64,000 nt of DNA from contig PYSS01000002.1 in NCBI GenBank assembly GCA_003049465.1, positions 62,001 through 126,000 on the forward strand, read 5' to 3'. Origin of the DNA: Magnaporthiopsis rhizophila. Taxonomy: Eukaryota; Ascomycota; Sordariomycetes; Magnaporthales; Magnaporthaceae. The position numbers and the translations under genes were made by a program. The notes beneath the pieces are model-generated. The model saw nothing but the letters and a program-made list of their open reading frames with translations, ran no database searches and had not been told where the DNA came from. Numbering within the stretch: the first letter of the stretch is position 1; each line of letters starts with the position of its first letter. Positions 45,668 to 58,958 of the stretch are shown here, piece after piece.

Positions 45668-46773
45668 TCAGGCCGACACCAGCTTCGTCGTCGTCCCCGC
45701 CAGCGGGCCCCTGGTGACCATGGCGCCGTCGACGACGATGTTGCTGACCAGGTCGCTCTGGTGCTCCTCGATCAGACGCAGCAGGGCCGAGCGCTCAATG
45801 ACGATGCGGCCCGTCTCGAGCAGGTCCTTGACGTCGACGTCTACCACCTCGAGCGCGCGGGCCTCGTAGCCCGCCACGTCGAGGCAGTCAAACAGGCCGG
45901 GCCGCCGCTCAGCCGCCACGAACGTCGACCTGCCGCCGTCGTGTCCCCATCCCAGCGGGGACAGGACCTCTCGCACCATGCGGTCGACGTACTGGTCCTG
46001 CAGCTCCGGGGCGATGCGGCGGAGGCGGACGAGGGCGGCAAAGTCGGCGGGCATGGGCAGGTCGAGCCCGTCGCGCACGACAAAGAGCTCGCCGCGACGG
46101 TAGCGGTACGAGAGCGCGGTGCGCCAGGCCAGGTCGTAGACCTTGCGGTTGAGGTTGGTCGAGAAGTCGCGCGGGTGCGGGCCGTGGGCCTTGCCGCCGC
46201 CGCGCAGGATGGGCGACTGCCGCGTCCCGATGCGCGCGCGCCCGGTGCCCTTTTGCCGCCGCACCTTGCGGTGCGAGCCTGCCACGTCCCAGCGTGTCTT
46301 GGACGACGCCGTCCCCTGCCGCGTCTTGTCGCCCTCGTATGTCACGGCCAGGTGCAGGATGTCGCGCCGCAGCGGCAGATACAGGTGCTTGGTCGGCCAA
46401 GCCTCGAGCTCGAGCGGCTCGAGCGAAGGGAAGTCATAGATGGTCACCGGCACCTCGGTTGGCGGCCTCCAGAGCGGGGCTCTTCGGCTGGGGCCCGGCC
46501 CGCCGGTGGTTATCGTTTCCGTGGGCGTACGGGACGCTGCTGCTGAGGTGGCCATGGTTCGAGGTCTTGAGGTTGGGGGAAGGAGCTGACTCTATGGGGA
46601 CACACATGGTGGCGCTGATCAGCAAAAAATGTGATATATGTAGGCCGCTGCGGAGAGTCTCTACATACCGTAAAAGTTGGTAGCCTCTGCCTTGCGGCTG
46701 GTGCCAGCGATGATGATATGCTCAAGCTCCTCATGGCCTCATGGAGGCACCTGGCACCCCTGCTGGCCGCCAT
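45668..46773 (-). CDS. YML6: Mitochondrial large ribosomal protein uL4m
   Basis: Exons are 46669-46773 and 45668-46591, giving 342 residues. Exon 1 codes a basic, Ser/Ala/Arg-rich mitochondrial presequence (MAASRGARCLHEAMRSL...). The uL4 body has SSKTRWDVAGSHRKVRRQKGTGRARIGTRQSP and GGGKAHGPHPRDFS, the family signature that reaches into the exit tunnel region, and a conserved beta/alpha core to VSNIVVDGAMVTRG. Donor is GTATGT. The acceptor could be TAG at 46592-46593 or an AG six bases further in; both keep frame and differ by two residues. It is divergent from mL38. Confidence 0.92.
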
Positions 46774-47153
46774 GGCTGTCACCCCTCTTGTCGTTCCACT
46801 TGGCGATGGCCGATTGATGGGCAATTCAATTGGCTCTGTGAACGCCGGTGTGGTGTGTTGGTTGCGCGGCAAAATGAGCCTTTTGTCTCGTTTTATTGTC
46901 TTCCCTTCCCCAAAGAAAATCGAAGCGCAAAAACGAACAGCCTTGAGAGCTCGCTGGTGGGCACGTCGATAGCGGGGCATATTTACCCTGTTCGTCCAAT
47001 TAAACGGTAGGGCTGGGCCTTAGCAAGGGGGTGCAGGAGCTCCGCCCAAATTTTTGTCAAAGCCGACGTCCGCGTGTGCAAAAGACGCAGGGCTTTGAGG
47101 AACAGCAAGAGGAAACCCCGCCCGTCCGGTCACAGATCAGGACCTCAGCAGCC
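46774..47153. promoter_or_regulatory. Divergent promoter of two mitoribosomal genes
   Basis: 380 bases separate the start codons of uL4m (-) and mL38 (+). There is no clear TATA box. The short distance suggests one bidirectional, housekeeping-type promoter. Confidence 0.45.
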
Positions 47154-48795
47154 ATGGCGAGGTGCCAGCAGGTCGGAAGGTCGGCTGCGACATGCTTGCG
47201 ACAGCAGTCCCTCGCGGCCCGGCCGTCAATGGCTGCTGCTGCCCGTGCATTTTCGAGCACCCCTGGCCGGCCTGACGACGCCCCCACCACCACCACCACG
47301 AAAACGGCAGCAGAGTCGACGACGGAGGGGGAGGGGAAGAAGACAAAGCCAGAGCCGGCAAGGTCAGGGAGCTCAGGGACCTCATTGCCACCAACTGGAG
47401 CGGCCAAGCCGGCAACAGCACCTTCAGCAGCGGGAAAGAAGTCCAAGGAGGAGACGCCCAAAAAGGAGCCCCCCACCAGCAGGAAACCAAACGACACCGA
47501 CTTCAAGCGGCGCATGCTGGACCCCGAGGTGACGACGCTGCGCTGGGCCGAGAGGCTGCTCGTCAAGCGGGGGACGCCGCCCGTGGGCTCGCGCCGGCGT
47601 AGGGTGGCGATCCGCACGTCGCAGAACATTCCCTTCGACCAGCTGCCGCTGCAGTGCTTCCAGGAGGCGCGCAAAATCCTGGTGGCGGACCGCGAGGAGA
47701 AGCTGGCGCAGATCGCGGCCGAGGTGGCAAAGATCAGGGCGCTCGAGAAGGCGGAGCCGCCAAAGGACCGCAAGAACGGCGAGCACGTGAAACAGCTGCG
47801 CCTGGCCAGCCTGCGCAAGTACGTCGAGCGCCTCAAGATCCTGGCCGACATCAACGACCCGGAGGTGAAGCGGCGGTTTGAGGACGGGCTAGGTAGGGGG
47901 CAACACACTCAAAATAACAGTGGTACGCAGAGGGGACTTTCTTGTGACTGACCAAAGACCAACAATCCCAGGCGACATGAACAAGCCCATCTACCGGCAC
48001 CTGGCCGAGCTCAAGTGGCGCTCCTACGCCTTCAAGCTGATCCAGCAGCGCATCAGCCAGTACCACATCGTGCCGGACCTGCTGCCAAAGTTCGAGCCCA
48101 ACCTGGACGTGCAGATGACGTTTAGGCAGCGCAAGATCTCGCCGGGCGACATCATCGACAGCCTGATATCCGAGCGGCCGCCGAGCCTGAAGGTCCAGTC
48201 CTTCACGGGGGGCGAGCGCCTCGTCACCGTCGCCGTCGTGGACTCGGACGTGCCGCTGGTCGAGGACGACGGGTTCGCGCGCCGCTGCCACTTTTTGGCC
48301 TCAAACGTCTCCCTGCACCCGACAAGGCCCCTGGTGCCACTGGGCCAGATCCGCGAGGCCGGCGGCGGCAGCAACAGCAACGGCGACCTCGCCATCCCCT
48401 GGCTCCCGCCCTTTGCCCAAAAGGGCTCCCCCTACCACCGCCTCTCCGTCTTCGTCTTGGACCAGAAGGACAACCAACGCGTCGACGCAAAGGCCCTGCG
48501 CGATGCCTACGGGTCCCGCGACGGCTTCAGCATCAAGTCGCTGCGCGACAAGTTCCCCCTCGTCCCCGCCGGCTTCACCCTCTTCCGCGCCGTCTGGGAC
48601 GACCACACGGCCGACGTCATGGCCCGCCACGGCATCCCGGGCGCCGACGTCGAGTTCCGCCACGCCCGCGTCCACTCGCTCAAGCCGCCCCGCAAGGCCA
48701 GGGGCTGGGAGGCGAAGCGCCAGGGGCCAAAGTACAGGCACCTGTGGAAGTACACGCACCGCATCGGTACGCCCAGGCGCAGGTTTGTGCGCTGA
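47154..48795 (+). CDS. MRPL35: Mitochondrial large ribosomal protein mL38 (PEBP fold)
   Basis: Exons are 47154-47892 and 47972-48795 (joint [16 protein letters not shown]), giving 520 residues. The N-terminus is an Arg/Ala/Ser-rich presequence ending near RAFSST, followed by ~90 low-complexity residues. Then come a helical region (residues ~120-250) and the PEBP-like domain (~290-500): [27 protein letters not shown], the PYHR loop and FRAVWDDHT. The tail is basic. In yeast Mrpl35 and mammalian mL38 this protein sits in the central protuberance of the mitochondrial large subunit. PEBP-type ligand binding is not expected from the ribosomal homologues. Confidence 0.92.
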
Positions 48796-49348
48796 TTGGG
48801 GGCGACGATGTGGACGGAGGCAGCCTGCTGGTGCTTGCCACTCCTGTATATTATTGCTGTTCAATAAACAAAAACAAAAAAAAAAAAAAAAAGAACAAGA
48901 GCATCTTGGTCGATCCTGGTTGTCCGCCATTCCGGCCAAGCTCATGGAAACCTCGTTGCTCAAACTCTCCCTCAAGCCGTTCAGCGACAAATCACCCTCA
49001 TGGAACGTATCGTTCCCTCCACAGTGTGTGACCAAAGACCTATGATACCCCTGCTTATAAACACATCTATCCTACAATCCAAACCCTTGAAGCTTCATTT
49101 GCCCCCTTTCTTGCAAGATTATCATTACACCGAAAAAATAAAAAATAAAAAACACCATCCCGCATTGAACCCCTTATTGTTATCTCCATAATCCAAACAA
49201 ACAGCAACGCCAAAACCTCCAACCCAGTCGACACTATCACGCGCCCCGGTTCGATGCTGTATCCAATACAATAAAACAGGTTACGCGCTTCCATATCCCC
49301 GGTCTTGTCCCCCGTTGCCATTTTCTTACATGGAACGACTCTTACATC
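48796..49348. other. Intergenic between convergent genes
   Basis: A polyadenylation hexamer aataaa at 48863-48868 is followed by an A run (48876-48892), consistent with the 3' end of mL38. The rest is AT-richer flank of the RhoGAP gene. Confidence 0.6.
48863..48868 (+). terminator. Likely polyadenylation signal of mL38
   Basis: The hexamer aataaa lies 68 bases past the mL38 stop codon, with an A-rich stretch just after it. Confidence 0.45.
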
Positions 49349-52300
49349 TCAAGCCACCAAGCCTCGTCCGTTCACCACAAGTCCCAAATCTCTCGCAGGC
49401 CACCGAGTGGTTTTGCGGGCGTAGCCGCTCTCGTTTTCGTCCCCGCGGCTGCTACCCTCGGAGCCGCTCCTGCCATTGCGGATGATAGTTTTGCTGCTGC
49501 TGGTGACAGAGTCGCTGTCGCTGACCTTCTCCTTCTTCTTCTTCTTGTCGCTTCCCTCGAGCTCTGGCGAGGTGCTGACACGCCACTCTCCAGGCCCCCC
49601 CTGACCCCCGCCGCGCAGCGGGGTGGTCGCCCTACGCCTCTCCAGCTGCCGACGGCCTCTGATGGCGTTCAGGGCGGTTCCGGGCGTCAGAGGCCGCGGG
49701 CCCGCTGGCGCCGCGTTGGCGGTGACGGAATAACGTTTGTGCTGCTCCACTGGATGCCGCTGTGAGCGCAGAGCCGCCTCCGCCACACCCGTCCTCTCCG
49801 CCGCCGTAACATGATGTTCCCTGCTGCCGCCGACGACTGTTCCTCTAGTGACGCGCTGCTGCTCGTGCAATGGCGCATCGGGGAAGGTGGCGGGATGATG
49901 CGTCCGGTGACCGTGCACTGCGAGCCGCCGCTCGCCAGCCTCGGCCCGCTCTTGCCATGCCTTGGCCTCCTGTCTCGCCCAACGGAGCTGCGTGCTCAGA
50001 GAGGCAGCGGTGCTGTCGGGCTCGCGCGACGCTGCGATGCTGCCCGCGAGAAGCTCCGCACGGAGTTTCTCACACTCGTCCACCTTGGCCGCCAGCTGCA
50101 TCTTCAGCGACCGGATCTGTGCGTGAAGAAGGCACGTTCCGGGGCTCCGACTCCGTGATCGACGCGACTCGCCGCCGATGCTAGCTCGAGACTGTGACTT
50201 GCGCAGGCACTGTGCCATCGGCGCATCCTCTGTGGCTGGCATGCTTGCTGGCACGACTGTGCCGGGGGTAGTTCTGGCCCGCACTATGGAGGCTCCTCCT
50301 GAGTCCGCAGCGCTGTCTTTCCTTGCGGGTTGTGAAGAAGGTTGCGTCTTCTGTGACTGTTCTTCGGTCGTCTTCGTCGCATGAGCGTCATGCTCGGAGC
50401 CGGCCCCGTCCTGTCCTCCTGGACCACCCCCCGTCGTCCTCCCGCCATACAACCCCGTTGAAAATGAAAACTCCCCAGCCCTCAAGGATTTGGACGAGCG
50501 CGAAGTCCTGGGAGGTGTTGCGTTGGTGACGTACTCGGTCATCAAGGCTCCGCCGCCGCCGTTTCCCTGCACCGGCGGCGACGGGCCTCCTCGGCTTTCC
50601 TTTGCCACGCTCTCAAACAGGGCCGCCATGGCTCTCACGTTCCCGCCACTAACGGACGCGCGCGTACGCAGCATCGCACTGCCAGGACTGGATGCCATAA
50701 GACTCTGTCGTGGGGTCGCCGGTTCTCGGATTTGAGGTGCCACCGTCGCATCCCCCCGGCAGTCCGCGGCAGGTTTTCCATTGGCTATGTTACTATGGCC
50801 TACAACCTGCCCGAGAGGTTGATCCTGCCGCCCCAAAGCCTCTGTCTCGCCGTCATGCCAGGGATTATGCGTCGTCTGCACGGTTGAAGTTAGTGTCTCT
50901 GACGTCACCGCATGCGGTTCCCGCCCGTTCTCCCTATTCTTGTACGGATGGTACTCATCCACACTGCAGCCAGTATAAAGTTTTCTGCCCATTCGAACTG
51001 TGGTATCCGCATGGAAGCGTGTCGGGGATCCTCGCTCTCTCAAGGCGGCAACATCCTGCTCTTCGATATGGAAATGAGGAATCCGGTCGAGATTCAGACG
51101 CTCCTCCTCCAATTCGACGATCGGCGGGGCTGACGGCTGCGTGTCCGGGACGTCCTCACCCAGCTCCGCCTTTTTCGATACAATGCCGGTGCTCTGTCGT
51201 GAGCGATGCTGCTGCCTTACAGCATTTTTACGGCCCATGCCCCTTGCGGCCTGGTCATCGGCCTGAGTTTCCGAGGTACTCTTCGAAACCCTAGTTGAGC
51301 TATGCTGTTGGCAGGCCCTAATCCCATTGGCATCGGCATCGGCGGGGGATGCTGCGGCCTCACTTGTGCGCGGCGTCCGTCGCACAGTAGTAGTAAACCG
51401 CCGTGAGACCGGTAATGACGGTTGTCCTAGAAGTGGCCCCTCGTTTAGGGCTGGTTCCTCAAGTACCGACGTCTTGGTCAACGTCCCGTCAGTCGAGCAG
51501 GAGGATTCCTCCTTAGTGGCAGTCCCGGACGAATGTGGGGTTATGCTACGACTTCCGCGATGCGCTGCGCCCGCAAGTTTGGCCTTCAGCGCCCGGTGCG
51601 CCTTGACCAGAATTCCAACATTTGTCGAGGTATCGTCCGTCTTAGAGGCCTCCTCCGACTGCTGACCCTGCTCCCCCGACAAGGCGCACTGATGAGCGAT
51701 GGGTTGCCGGTCATTGGAAAACAAGCTAGGGAATTTGATACTCTGCACTGGCTCTGCAGCGGCGGTCCCCAGGTGAGGATCTGCGAGATCCATGTATGGT
51801 GTCGACCCAATGGTTATATGTCCATCGGTATGAGACGTTAATCCAGCAATATCGAGATCACCATTCTGCTTCCTACTGCCCTGTTTATCGACCGCAGCTG
51901 AGTCGACCCGTGCCGCTCTGTCAGTGACTGCTTCCTCAGTGGTTGAGGCAAGCCGAGGTGACGTCCTTCGAGCGAACGGTACCATCCCCGGGATTGACTT
52001 CATCCGTTGTTTCTTGATGGTCAGGTCCTCCGATGGGGTGTCCTGACTGCCATCGCTTTTTTCAAGCCGGGTTCGCCTCCTGAGCGCGCCAAGAGCTGAT
52101 TCGGAAGCCGAGGTCCGCAGAGACCGCATAGGCGCTTCTCTCGGCAGGGCGAGGGCAGGGTAGTTGTGAATAGTGCTGCTGGCGCTTTTCAGGTGTCTCA
52201 CAACATCCCTCCAGTTCACAATGACCATTTCAGCGATTGAATTCGCGATCAGGATCTTGTCGACCGTGACCGGGGTGGCTGGCCTTTTTCCGTCGGAAAA

Positions 52301-53807
52301 GGCTCGCCGCTTACTCCTATCCTTCCTCGGAGGAGGCAGGGGAGGATGTAAGTGCATGGGACCAGCGCTGGGGGCGATTGCGTGTGTCGACCAATGATCA
52401 ATGAGACCTCCCAAGAGGAGCGGGCCAAAGATGATTCCGAGGGCGTTGTAGCCCATCAGATCAGACGTCGGGAGCGGCCTTCCGTAGTCGTCCTCGCGGG
52501 GCGCCGTCTCAGCCGCTCGGCCAACGAGACAGAGCAGGCCAAAGACGGCGCAAACCAGCTCGCGCTGGTAGTGAGACCTGAGCGTCGCGATGGCGAGGGC
52601 GATCAGGCGCGCGCGCAGCCTAGTCTGCCGTGTCCGGTTTGTCTCTAGGCCGCCGTCCAGCTGGCCGCGTATGGCGACGAGAGCATCAAAGACAGATACA
52701 GACCCAAGAATGCCGCCGGGCAAGCCGGCAAGTAGCCTCTTGAACGTCGAGGCGACATCGTGGACGCCAAAATCGAGATGTGAGGGAAGGTTGGGTGTTC
52801 GAACGGTTCCGGAGATGGTGCCGCCTCCGTCGTAGTCGGCGCAATAGTAATCGTACAGCGCATTCACCGCTCGCACCGAGCCAGGCACTCGAAACAAGCC
52901 CTTTTCTTGCGGGCCTTGAAGGACGTGAAACAGGCAAAGGGGTGTTAGCAGCAGCCGAACATAGAGACAGAGTGCGGGCTGACGGAGGTAGACCCATACC
53001 ATTCTGGGCGAGGTACTGCCCCGTGGCCCGCAGACAGGTCGGAACAACGAGACAGCCAGGCGTGTACTCCGTGGGCAAGTACAGGAAACTCTTGCCGCAC
53101 AGCTTCACGAGGGTCTGGAGGCTCTTGTCCTTGGGGGAGTCTCGCTTCCCTTGAACACCGAGATTGAGATGGAGGTCGCCGATGCTTGCTTTGTGGCCAA
53201 GCGTTTTGTCTGATTTCCCACTCGTCGTTCGACTTCCCGAAGCGTCTCGTTTTCGCGAAAACCACTTCTTCTTTCCGGGCGGCGCAACGTCTACCTGCCG
53301 TCTACTAATCAGCTCTCTCTCTTTTTCTCTCTCTCTCTCGCCCACAAGCACGCATGTCTGCCGGGAACCAATACCTACCACAGATGGCGCATCGTCGAAG
53401 TCCTCTGGGGCCAAGGGGCGGATACCGTACTGCCAGCAGAACGTTTTAGTATAGGTTTCCCCATAGAGGTGTGTTATAAACTACCGTGATGCGGCGGAAA
53501 TGCAAAATACACGTAATTGGTACCAAGGTAATCAAGAGATGGGGATGGACTAGGCCGAGAAGCGAAGATGCCCTACCTTGCTGGCTAGTCGATTGTACTC
53601 CTCAACAAACCAAGTCCGATCCTCGACTTCGTCCGTGTCGGAGAGCAATGCCATGTCGGCGCTCGACGATGTCCAGGTGTTACTGCTGCGCTCTCGGCGG
53701 CGAGAGGACGAGGACGAGGCTGGCGCACTCTGGAGGGCGGCGAAGGTCAGGGACGGAGGGAGTCGCCCCGGTGCTCGGGCAGGTATTGCCGGCTTGCTGG
53801 AGTCCAT
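49349..53807 (-). CDS. RhoGAP-domain protein
   Basis: Exons are 53577-53807, 53379-53429 (51 nt), 53000-53294 and 49349-52914, giving 1380 residues. The first ~150 residues are Ser/Pro-rich and basic (KKKWFSRKR). The RhoGAP domain spans ~155-400: LCGKSFLYLPTEYTPG, then the arginine-finger block EKGLFRVPGS, the LPSHLDFGVHDVASTFKRLL segment, and NALGIIFGPLLL near its end. The rest (~400-1380) is mostly disordered with phosphosite-like Ser/Thr/Arg stretches; a short coiled-coil-like run (QIRSLKMQLAAKVDECEKL) lies near ~1150. The protein should stimulate GTP hydrolysis by a Rho/Cdc42-type GTPase in polarity or wall synthesis. Introns have CTAAC, CTGAT and CTAAA branch sites. I do not assign a specific yeast orthologue. 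Confidence 0.9.
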
Positions 53808-55363
53808 TGTACCCGTTGTTGGAACACGGGGAACCGAGGCGTACGAGGTGCGACGTGACGCGAAACGATCGGCTTTCCGTCAGATGTCTGCGTGACCAGA
53901 CTTTCTATCCTTCACTTTATTTTTCGCGTCTGACTGTCGCAAAAATACGAGTAAGACCGGCCGTCACAAAGTTATTTGGGGACAAAAATCGCGTTTTCGC
54001 GGCCCGGTAGGCAGTTGTCGACCGGGACGAGAACCGCTTTGCGGCAGGATTTGGACAAAGGCGAGCAGATGGCGGCGATTTGATGCTGAGGTGAGGGCGA
54101 CGGCTGCGCATCATACCGGCTCCGCGGCGGCCATGGGATCAGACGTCAGTTCAATAAATGGCGAAGAAATGGGTGGCGAGGACCATGGAAATGCAGAACA
54201 GTCAGAAACTGACGATGACTAGCAAGTATAAGTCTACCCGTAAATTCGCTAGGGACATAAGAAAGTGACGGGTTTGACGGAGGGTGACGACACCGTATCA
54301 AGAGTGCGTGCACGATACTAACGGTCAGGAGTGGCAATATCTGCGGCCAGCTCATCTCCGGGCCCTGACTGCCATGGATGGAGACCGAAGATGAGCAGGC
54401 AGGGCGGGCCCAGTCTCTAGTAGGATTTGTTTTCCGATGGAAGTTGTGGTCGTCGGACGAGAGATGTGTGCAGAGGCTCTTCCCGTGTTTGTCCAAATCC
54501 GGCCTTCTTTCCGTCCCTCGCTCCTTCCATGACGCCGGCCGTGCCTACCTTTATTTTCCACTCTCTGCTGCCATATGGCCCTGAGTCCGCCAGGAGCTTC
54601 CACCAAATTCCGGTGTTATCAGTTGAAATTGGCAAGAGCGTCAAGCTGATGTCCACCCTGCCAGGCAAAGGAAGCCGGGAGCTAACACAAGGAGAACCGG
54701 CACGTGTACCTGCTCTGTCTCCCGCGCTGGGTCGCGTCTATAACCACGACAAACAGACCCCAATGGATGCTGTTTGGCGGGTGCCTGCGTTCGGGAATCG
54801 ACAGCGCACCCGTTCCTTTCCGCCACGAGCCCCATGCAGACAAACAGCGCTCGAGTCCCACAGCATCACAACACCCGAACTCAGGGACGAGAGGGAAGAG
54901 AGCCAGCATCACATGCAGCGCGGCAGGCTCGGCGGAGGCATGCCTTGGTAAATTGGACCCGGAATGGGCAAGTAACCACCTAGGTAGGGAAAATAGGAAA
55001 GAAGAAGAAAACCAGGCCCTCATAATTATGTCCGACCTCTGAAAATCAAGTAAAACCCAACAAAGTGAACCAGCTCTATAAGGAGAAAGCGTGGTATAAG
55101 CACACAGGCCAGACGGCTCAAGAAAACAACAAGCCAAAAGCGACATATGCAGCAAGCAAGCGTGGTATTCCATTTCCATACTTCATCGCCATGGCCTGAC
55201 GCCGTGAAAATGCGACCAAAATTCCACCAAAAGGACCTATTAAAAGGGTATTGGATGTGAGTAGAAGTGAAAGGAGAAGGGCAGTTGAACAGAGGCGAGC
55301 AGTAAAGGCATCAGCGGGGCGTCACGCCGCAGCCCACGCCCTCACACAGACCTGGCCCCGTCT
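53808..55363. other. Intergenic, 1.5 kb
   Basis: This is the promoter side of the RhoGAP gene and 3' flank of Snf4. Open frames here are short and lack domains. Nothing else was seen. Confidence 0.6.
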
Positions 55364-56954
55364 TCATGAATTCTTGATTTCGTCATCCTCCTCGCCGTGC
55401 ACGAGCACGTACTTGAGGATGTCGGAGAGCGAAATGATGCCTTTGAGGCGGCTCTCGTCGTCAATGACAATGAGACGGTGTACGCGTGACCTGCGCAGGG
55501 AGTCGAAGATGGACGATAGGCGGTCGTCCTCGGAGCACGTGTAGATGCCCGGGAAGTCGTCGGACCGTTTGGCGAGCGCGTCGCCGATGGATGCCGACAG
55601 TTCGTCGTAGAGGCCGCCTTTGATGCAGGGGATGACGTCGACAGCCTCGAACACGTTGAGCACGCGGTTGTCCCGGTCCACCACGGGCACCGACGAGATG
55701 TTGTACTTCACCATGAGGTGGATGGCGTCGAGCACCGTATAACCCATGCGCGCAGTCGCCACGTCCGCATACGTCCCCAGCTGGCATTCGCGAACCGACT
55801 TCTTGAGCATCATGGTGTAGTTCTCGTTGTTGACGGCAATGAACTTGAGGATCCGGTACTGCGTGAGGACACTAACCACCATCTCCCTGCCCGTCTCATC
55901 GTCCACATCTATAAGCGGAATCCTTCGGGCCCTCGTCACGAGCATGCGTCGACAGGCCTCGTACAGCGGCCGCATGGGGTGTATCGACACCGTCTCAAGC
56001 GGCACAACCCCGATTGCCCTCTCGATGTCTGTAAATTCCCAGCCGTTAGCGCACCCCGCTGCCGACTCAGGGAGGGGCGCAGGCGCGCGCCTGCAGATGG
56101 AGAATACGGACCCCTGAGGCTGCTCAGCCTGAACTGGTCGACTTCGTTGAGCTGATCGGGGAACTGGCAGTAGTACTGTATGAGGTTGATGTAGTCGGTG
56201 CTCGTCAGAAGCCCCGCGAACGTCGAGTTATGCGAGTCCCACAGAGGGGCCGAGACAATATCTACAGGAAACAGGAAACGGAGAGGTCGAGTGGTCAGTC
56301 GGGTTCGCTTCCGGAGGGAGGGACGGTCAAGGAACGCGGTCGCTTCTCACTGTTCTGGATGAGGATGTTGAGACTCTTCCTGATGAGTAGATCATTGTCG
56401 AGAACGATAAGTCTGAAGGAAAGCGGGAGGACATCGTAGCTGGTGCGGACTTTGAGGAACTCGCGAATCCCCCTCTGCGAAAAGCGGCGTCGGCGTCGGC
56501 CTTGTTAGCGCCCTGCGCTTATTGTTTTCACCAGCAGTTTTTGTGTGTCCTTCTTTTTCGTCATTCGGCCATCCTTCCCGATCGATCGATCGCAGGGAGA
56601 GGGGCGTTGCTAGCAGCCATGCGACCGGCGCATCTCCCGCCCTTGCCGTCTTGCCCGCTGGGTGGTAGTAGCGCCCCTCCTCCCTTCGCATCGCTGTTTC
56701 GGGTCGTTTTTCCCCTGCAAGGGAGGACTCGGCAGCAGCAAACTCACCAGACCTTGCATCTGCTCCTTGTCTAGGGGACTTGAAGGCTTCGGTTCTGACA
56801 TGGCGTGGCTGTTGGGTTTCGGACGAAGATATGAAGAGGGTGCGACATAGGGGAGCTCGTGACCTGGCTTAGCGATAACGGCTGGTGTTTCTGGAGGGGC
56901 CGGGCTCTCCTCATTGGCCTTGCCCACGGGCGGAGCTGCAGGGACGTCATTCAT
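55364..56954 (-). CDS. SNF4: AMPK gamma subunit Snf4
   Basis: Exons are 56748-56954, 56351-56474, 56112-56261 and 55364-56028, giving 381 residues. An N-terminal Pro-rich extension of ~65 residues is followed by four CBS repeats forming two Bateman modules: [16 protein letters not shown], then [43 protein letters not shown] and [17 protein letters not shown]. All four are intact. Introns have GTGAGT, GTGAGA and GTCCGT donors, and the last has a CTAAC branch. It is the nucleotide-sensing regulatory subunit of the Snf1 kinase complex, controlling use of non-preferred carbon sources. ATG 56954 is chosen as the start; an acceptor-like AG just upstream hints at a 5' UTR intron. Confidence 0.94.
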
Positions 56955-58958
56955 TACGGCGCCTGTGGAACACACTCCGGCATGTTGTGTGAAGGCAAAC
57001 GGAAAGCAGGAGGGAGGTGCAGGGAAAGAAGGGAGGTTAAAAAAACACTTAAGGAAAGAAAACGGTCAGGCCTGCAGAAGCCGCTAGGAAGAAATTGCGG
57101 AGAGGAAGGAGAAGGACGGATGTTGAGCACCGAAACGGGCGTCTTCTATGTGCGGCGGTTGGTGGACGCTAGGTGCCTTGCGACAGTGAATCTGGCGCGC
57201 TGCCCCTCTTGTCCTCAAACCCCGGCACAGCGCCACCCAGGGTTGGACTAAGCTATTCGGAATTTTTTTTGGGGCCCATGCAGGCTTCATTATCGGCGAT
57301 CGCGACCAAAAAAGAATATGGTCCCGATTCCCTGCCTCAACTCTTCTTATCTTCTTTATTTTATTTTTTCTTCTCGTATATTCCATTATTTCTGGCACTT
57401 ACAGTTCCTCCATACTCTTTTCTCTCCGCTGTGGCGCCACAGCTAACAGGTGGCACCCAGACGAGACTTGGCTATTGATCACAAAGGAGCCCATTCCATC
57501 ACATTTTGACATCTTGGCCGTCCCATCCGGATCATCCCCGGTAGGCTTTGCTGATCGCTCGTTATGGACCAATAGGGAGACACGCAGGAGGAATCATAGC
57601 GTCCTACATGTATTTTAGACACTGGCGGCGGTGCTGTTCAAATGGCCGACGCAATGTGTGATTGATATTGGTATGATATCACTTTTGCAGGCATTCGGAG
57701 CATTTCCAACGGCTCCATGTTTAATAGTGACGACAAAACGAAACCAAACATTTCGTCCCTCCCGATGCCAAATTTGGCGAACCTGACACCAAGCCGGGCC
57801 GTCAACCTCGGCTGGCCTTTCTCGTTCCCGATACCTATATCTTTGTGGATCTCAAATGACAGCAGTCCGATCCAGCCGCCAATGCGTTCACAACGCACAG
57901 GACTCCACAGATTGCCACAGTTGGGCTGGGATTGCAACGGTTGGTGATGAATTCTGTAAGGGCTATTGGAGCCTAACGGTTGGCTTCCAGGTCGGCCTCG
58001 TCAGGGGCAAAACACCAAAAAAAAGGCCGTCTACACATGAATCCACACATGCAGTGTCTGTGCCTGAATAAGTGCAGGTTGCCTGTCAAGGGCCACCTTG
58101 ATGACCGTGGTCGTCGCGCCTGTGCGTCCGGTAGCAGACAGGACACATGATTGGAATGCGCGATGACCACATGCTCAGGCAAGGGCTGAGACTGCTGGAC
58201 TTTGTTCGGGCAGCCTTCAGCCTCTGGCCCCGTGCCACCAGCAACCCAGACAGCCCCGCCGTTGCTCAGGTGGACCCGGGGGTGGGGGGAAGGCATAACC
58301 GGCAGCCCAAGCCGGTCGAGCATAAACGGGCTGCGTGCGTGTCTCTGTGTCTCTGCAGAGTGCGCTGTAGGTGCATTGTGGCGTGGACCCTTGCTCCCTG
58401 CCGCCTGGATCGCAGACCATCACCGCGACCGCCAGTTGACACTCGCGACTGGGACCAGTCACCAGCCGACTGTCCTCGTGCACGGTCCTTCGTCATTCTC
58501 ACCTGCCAGGTTCCGACGGTCCAGGCACATAGCAGCTGCCGACGCGCAGGCTCTGACCGATGCGACTGACGGAGCAACCCAAAGCTGCTTCTAGGGCCGC
58601 TGCACAATCCATGCAACTTCCTGATCCACCAGCCCGGCGACAACAACGAGCTGCAGCGCACCTTGATTTAACGACTCGGTCCTTTGTTTCGATAACAATC
58701 ACCACGTCTTGCTGCCGCCCTCAATTTTCCAACTCGCAGCAGACGCCCGCCATCAAACCCTCACTCGCTGCATCCGCTCGGCACCCACAGCAATCTGTTT
58801 GATCGCGAGTTGTGCGGCCGTTTCGCGATCTTTGTGCCCTCTGCGGCCCGGTGTCGGGCTCCCGCGAGGTGGATACCTAAACACACGATTCCGTGAATCC
58901 CTTCAGATTCGGTCCTGCCCGACGCCGCCACCTACGGCACGACACAGCCGCAGCCGAG
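56955..58958. other. Intergenic, 2.0 kb
   Basis: This is the divergent promoter of Snf4 (-) and Vac8 (+), with T/A-rich runs near 57340-57375. The final ~300 bases look like a Vac8 leader. No coding region is supported. Confidence 0.6.

Noticed and set aside
46510..46980. 156-codon minus ORF read straight through the uL4m first intron
   Set aside because: It combines the true presequence exon with unspliced intron; the spliced model restores the uL4 frame.
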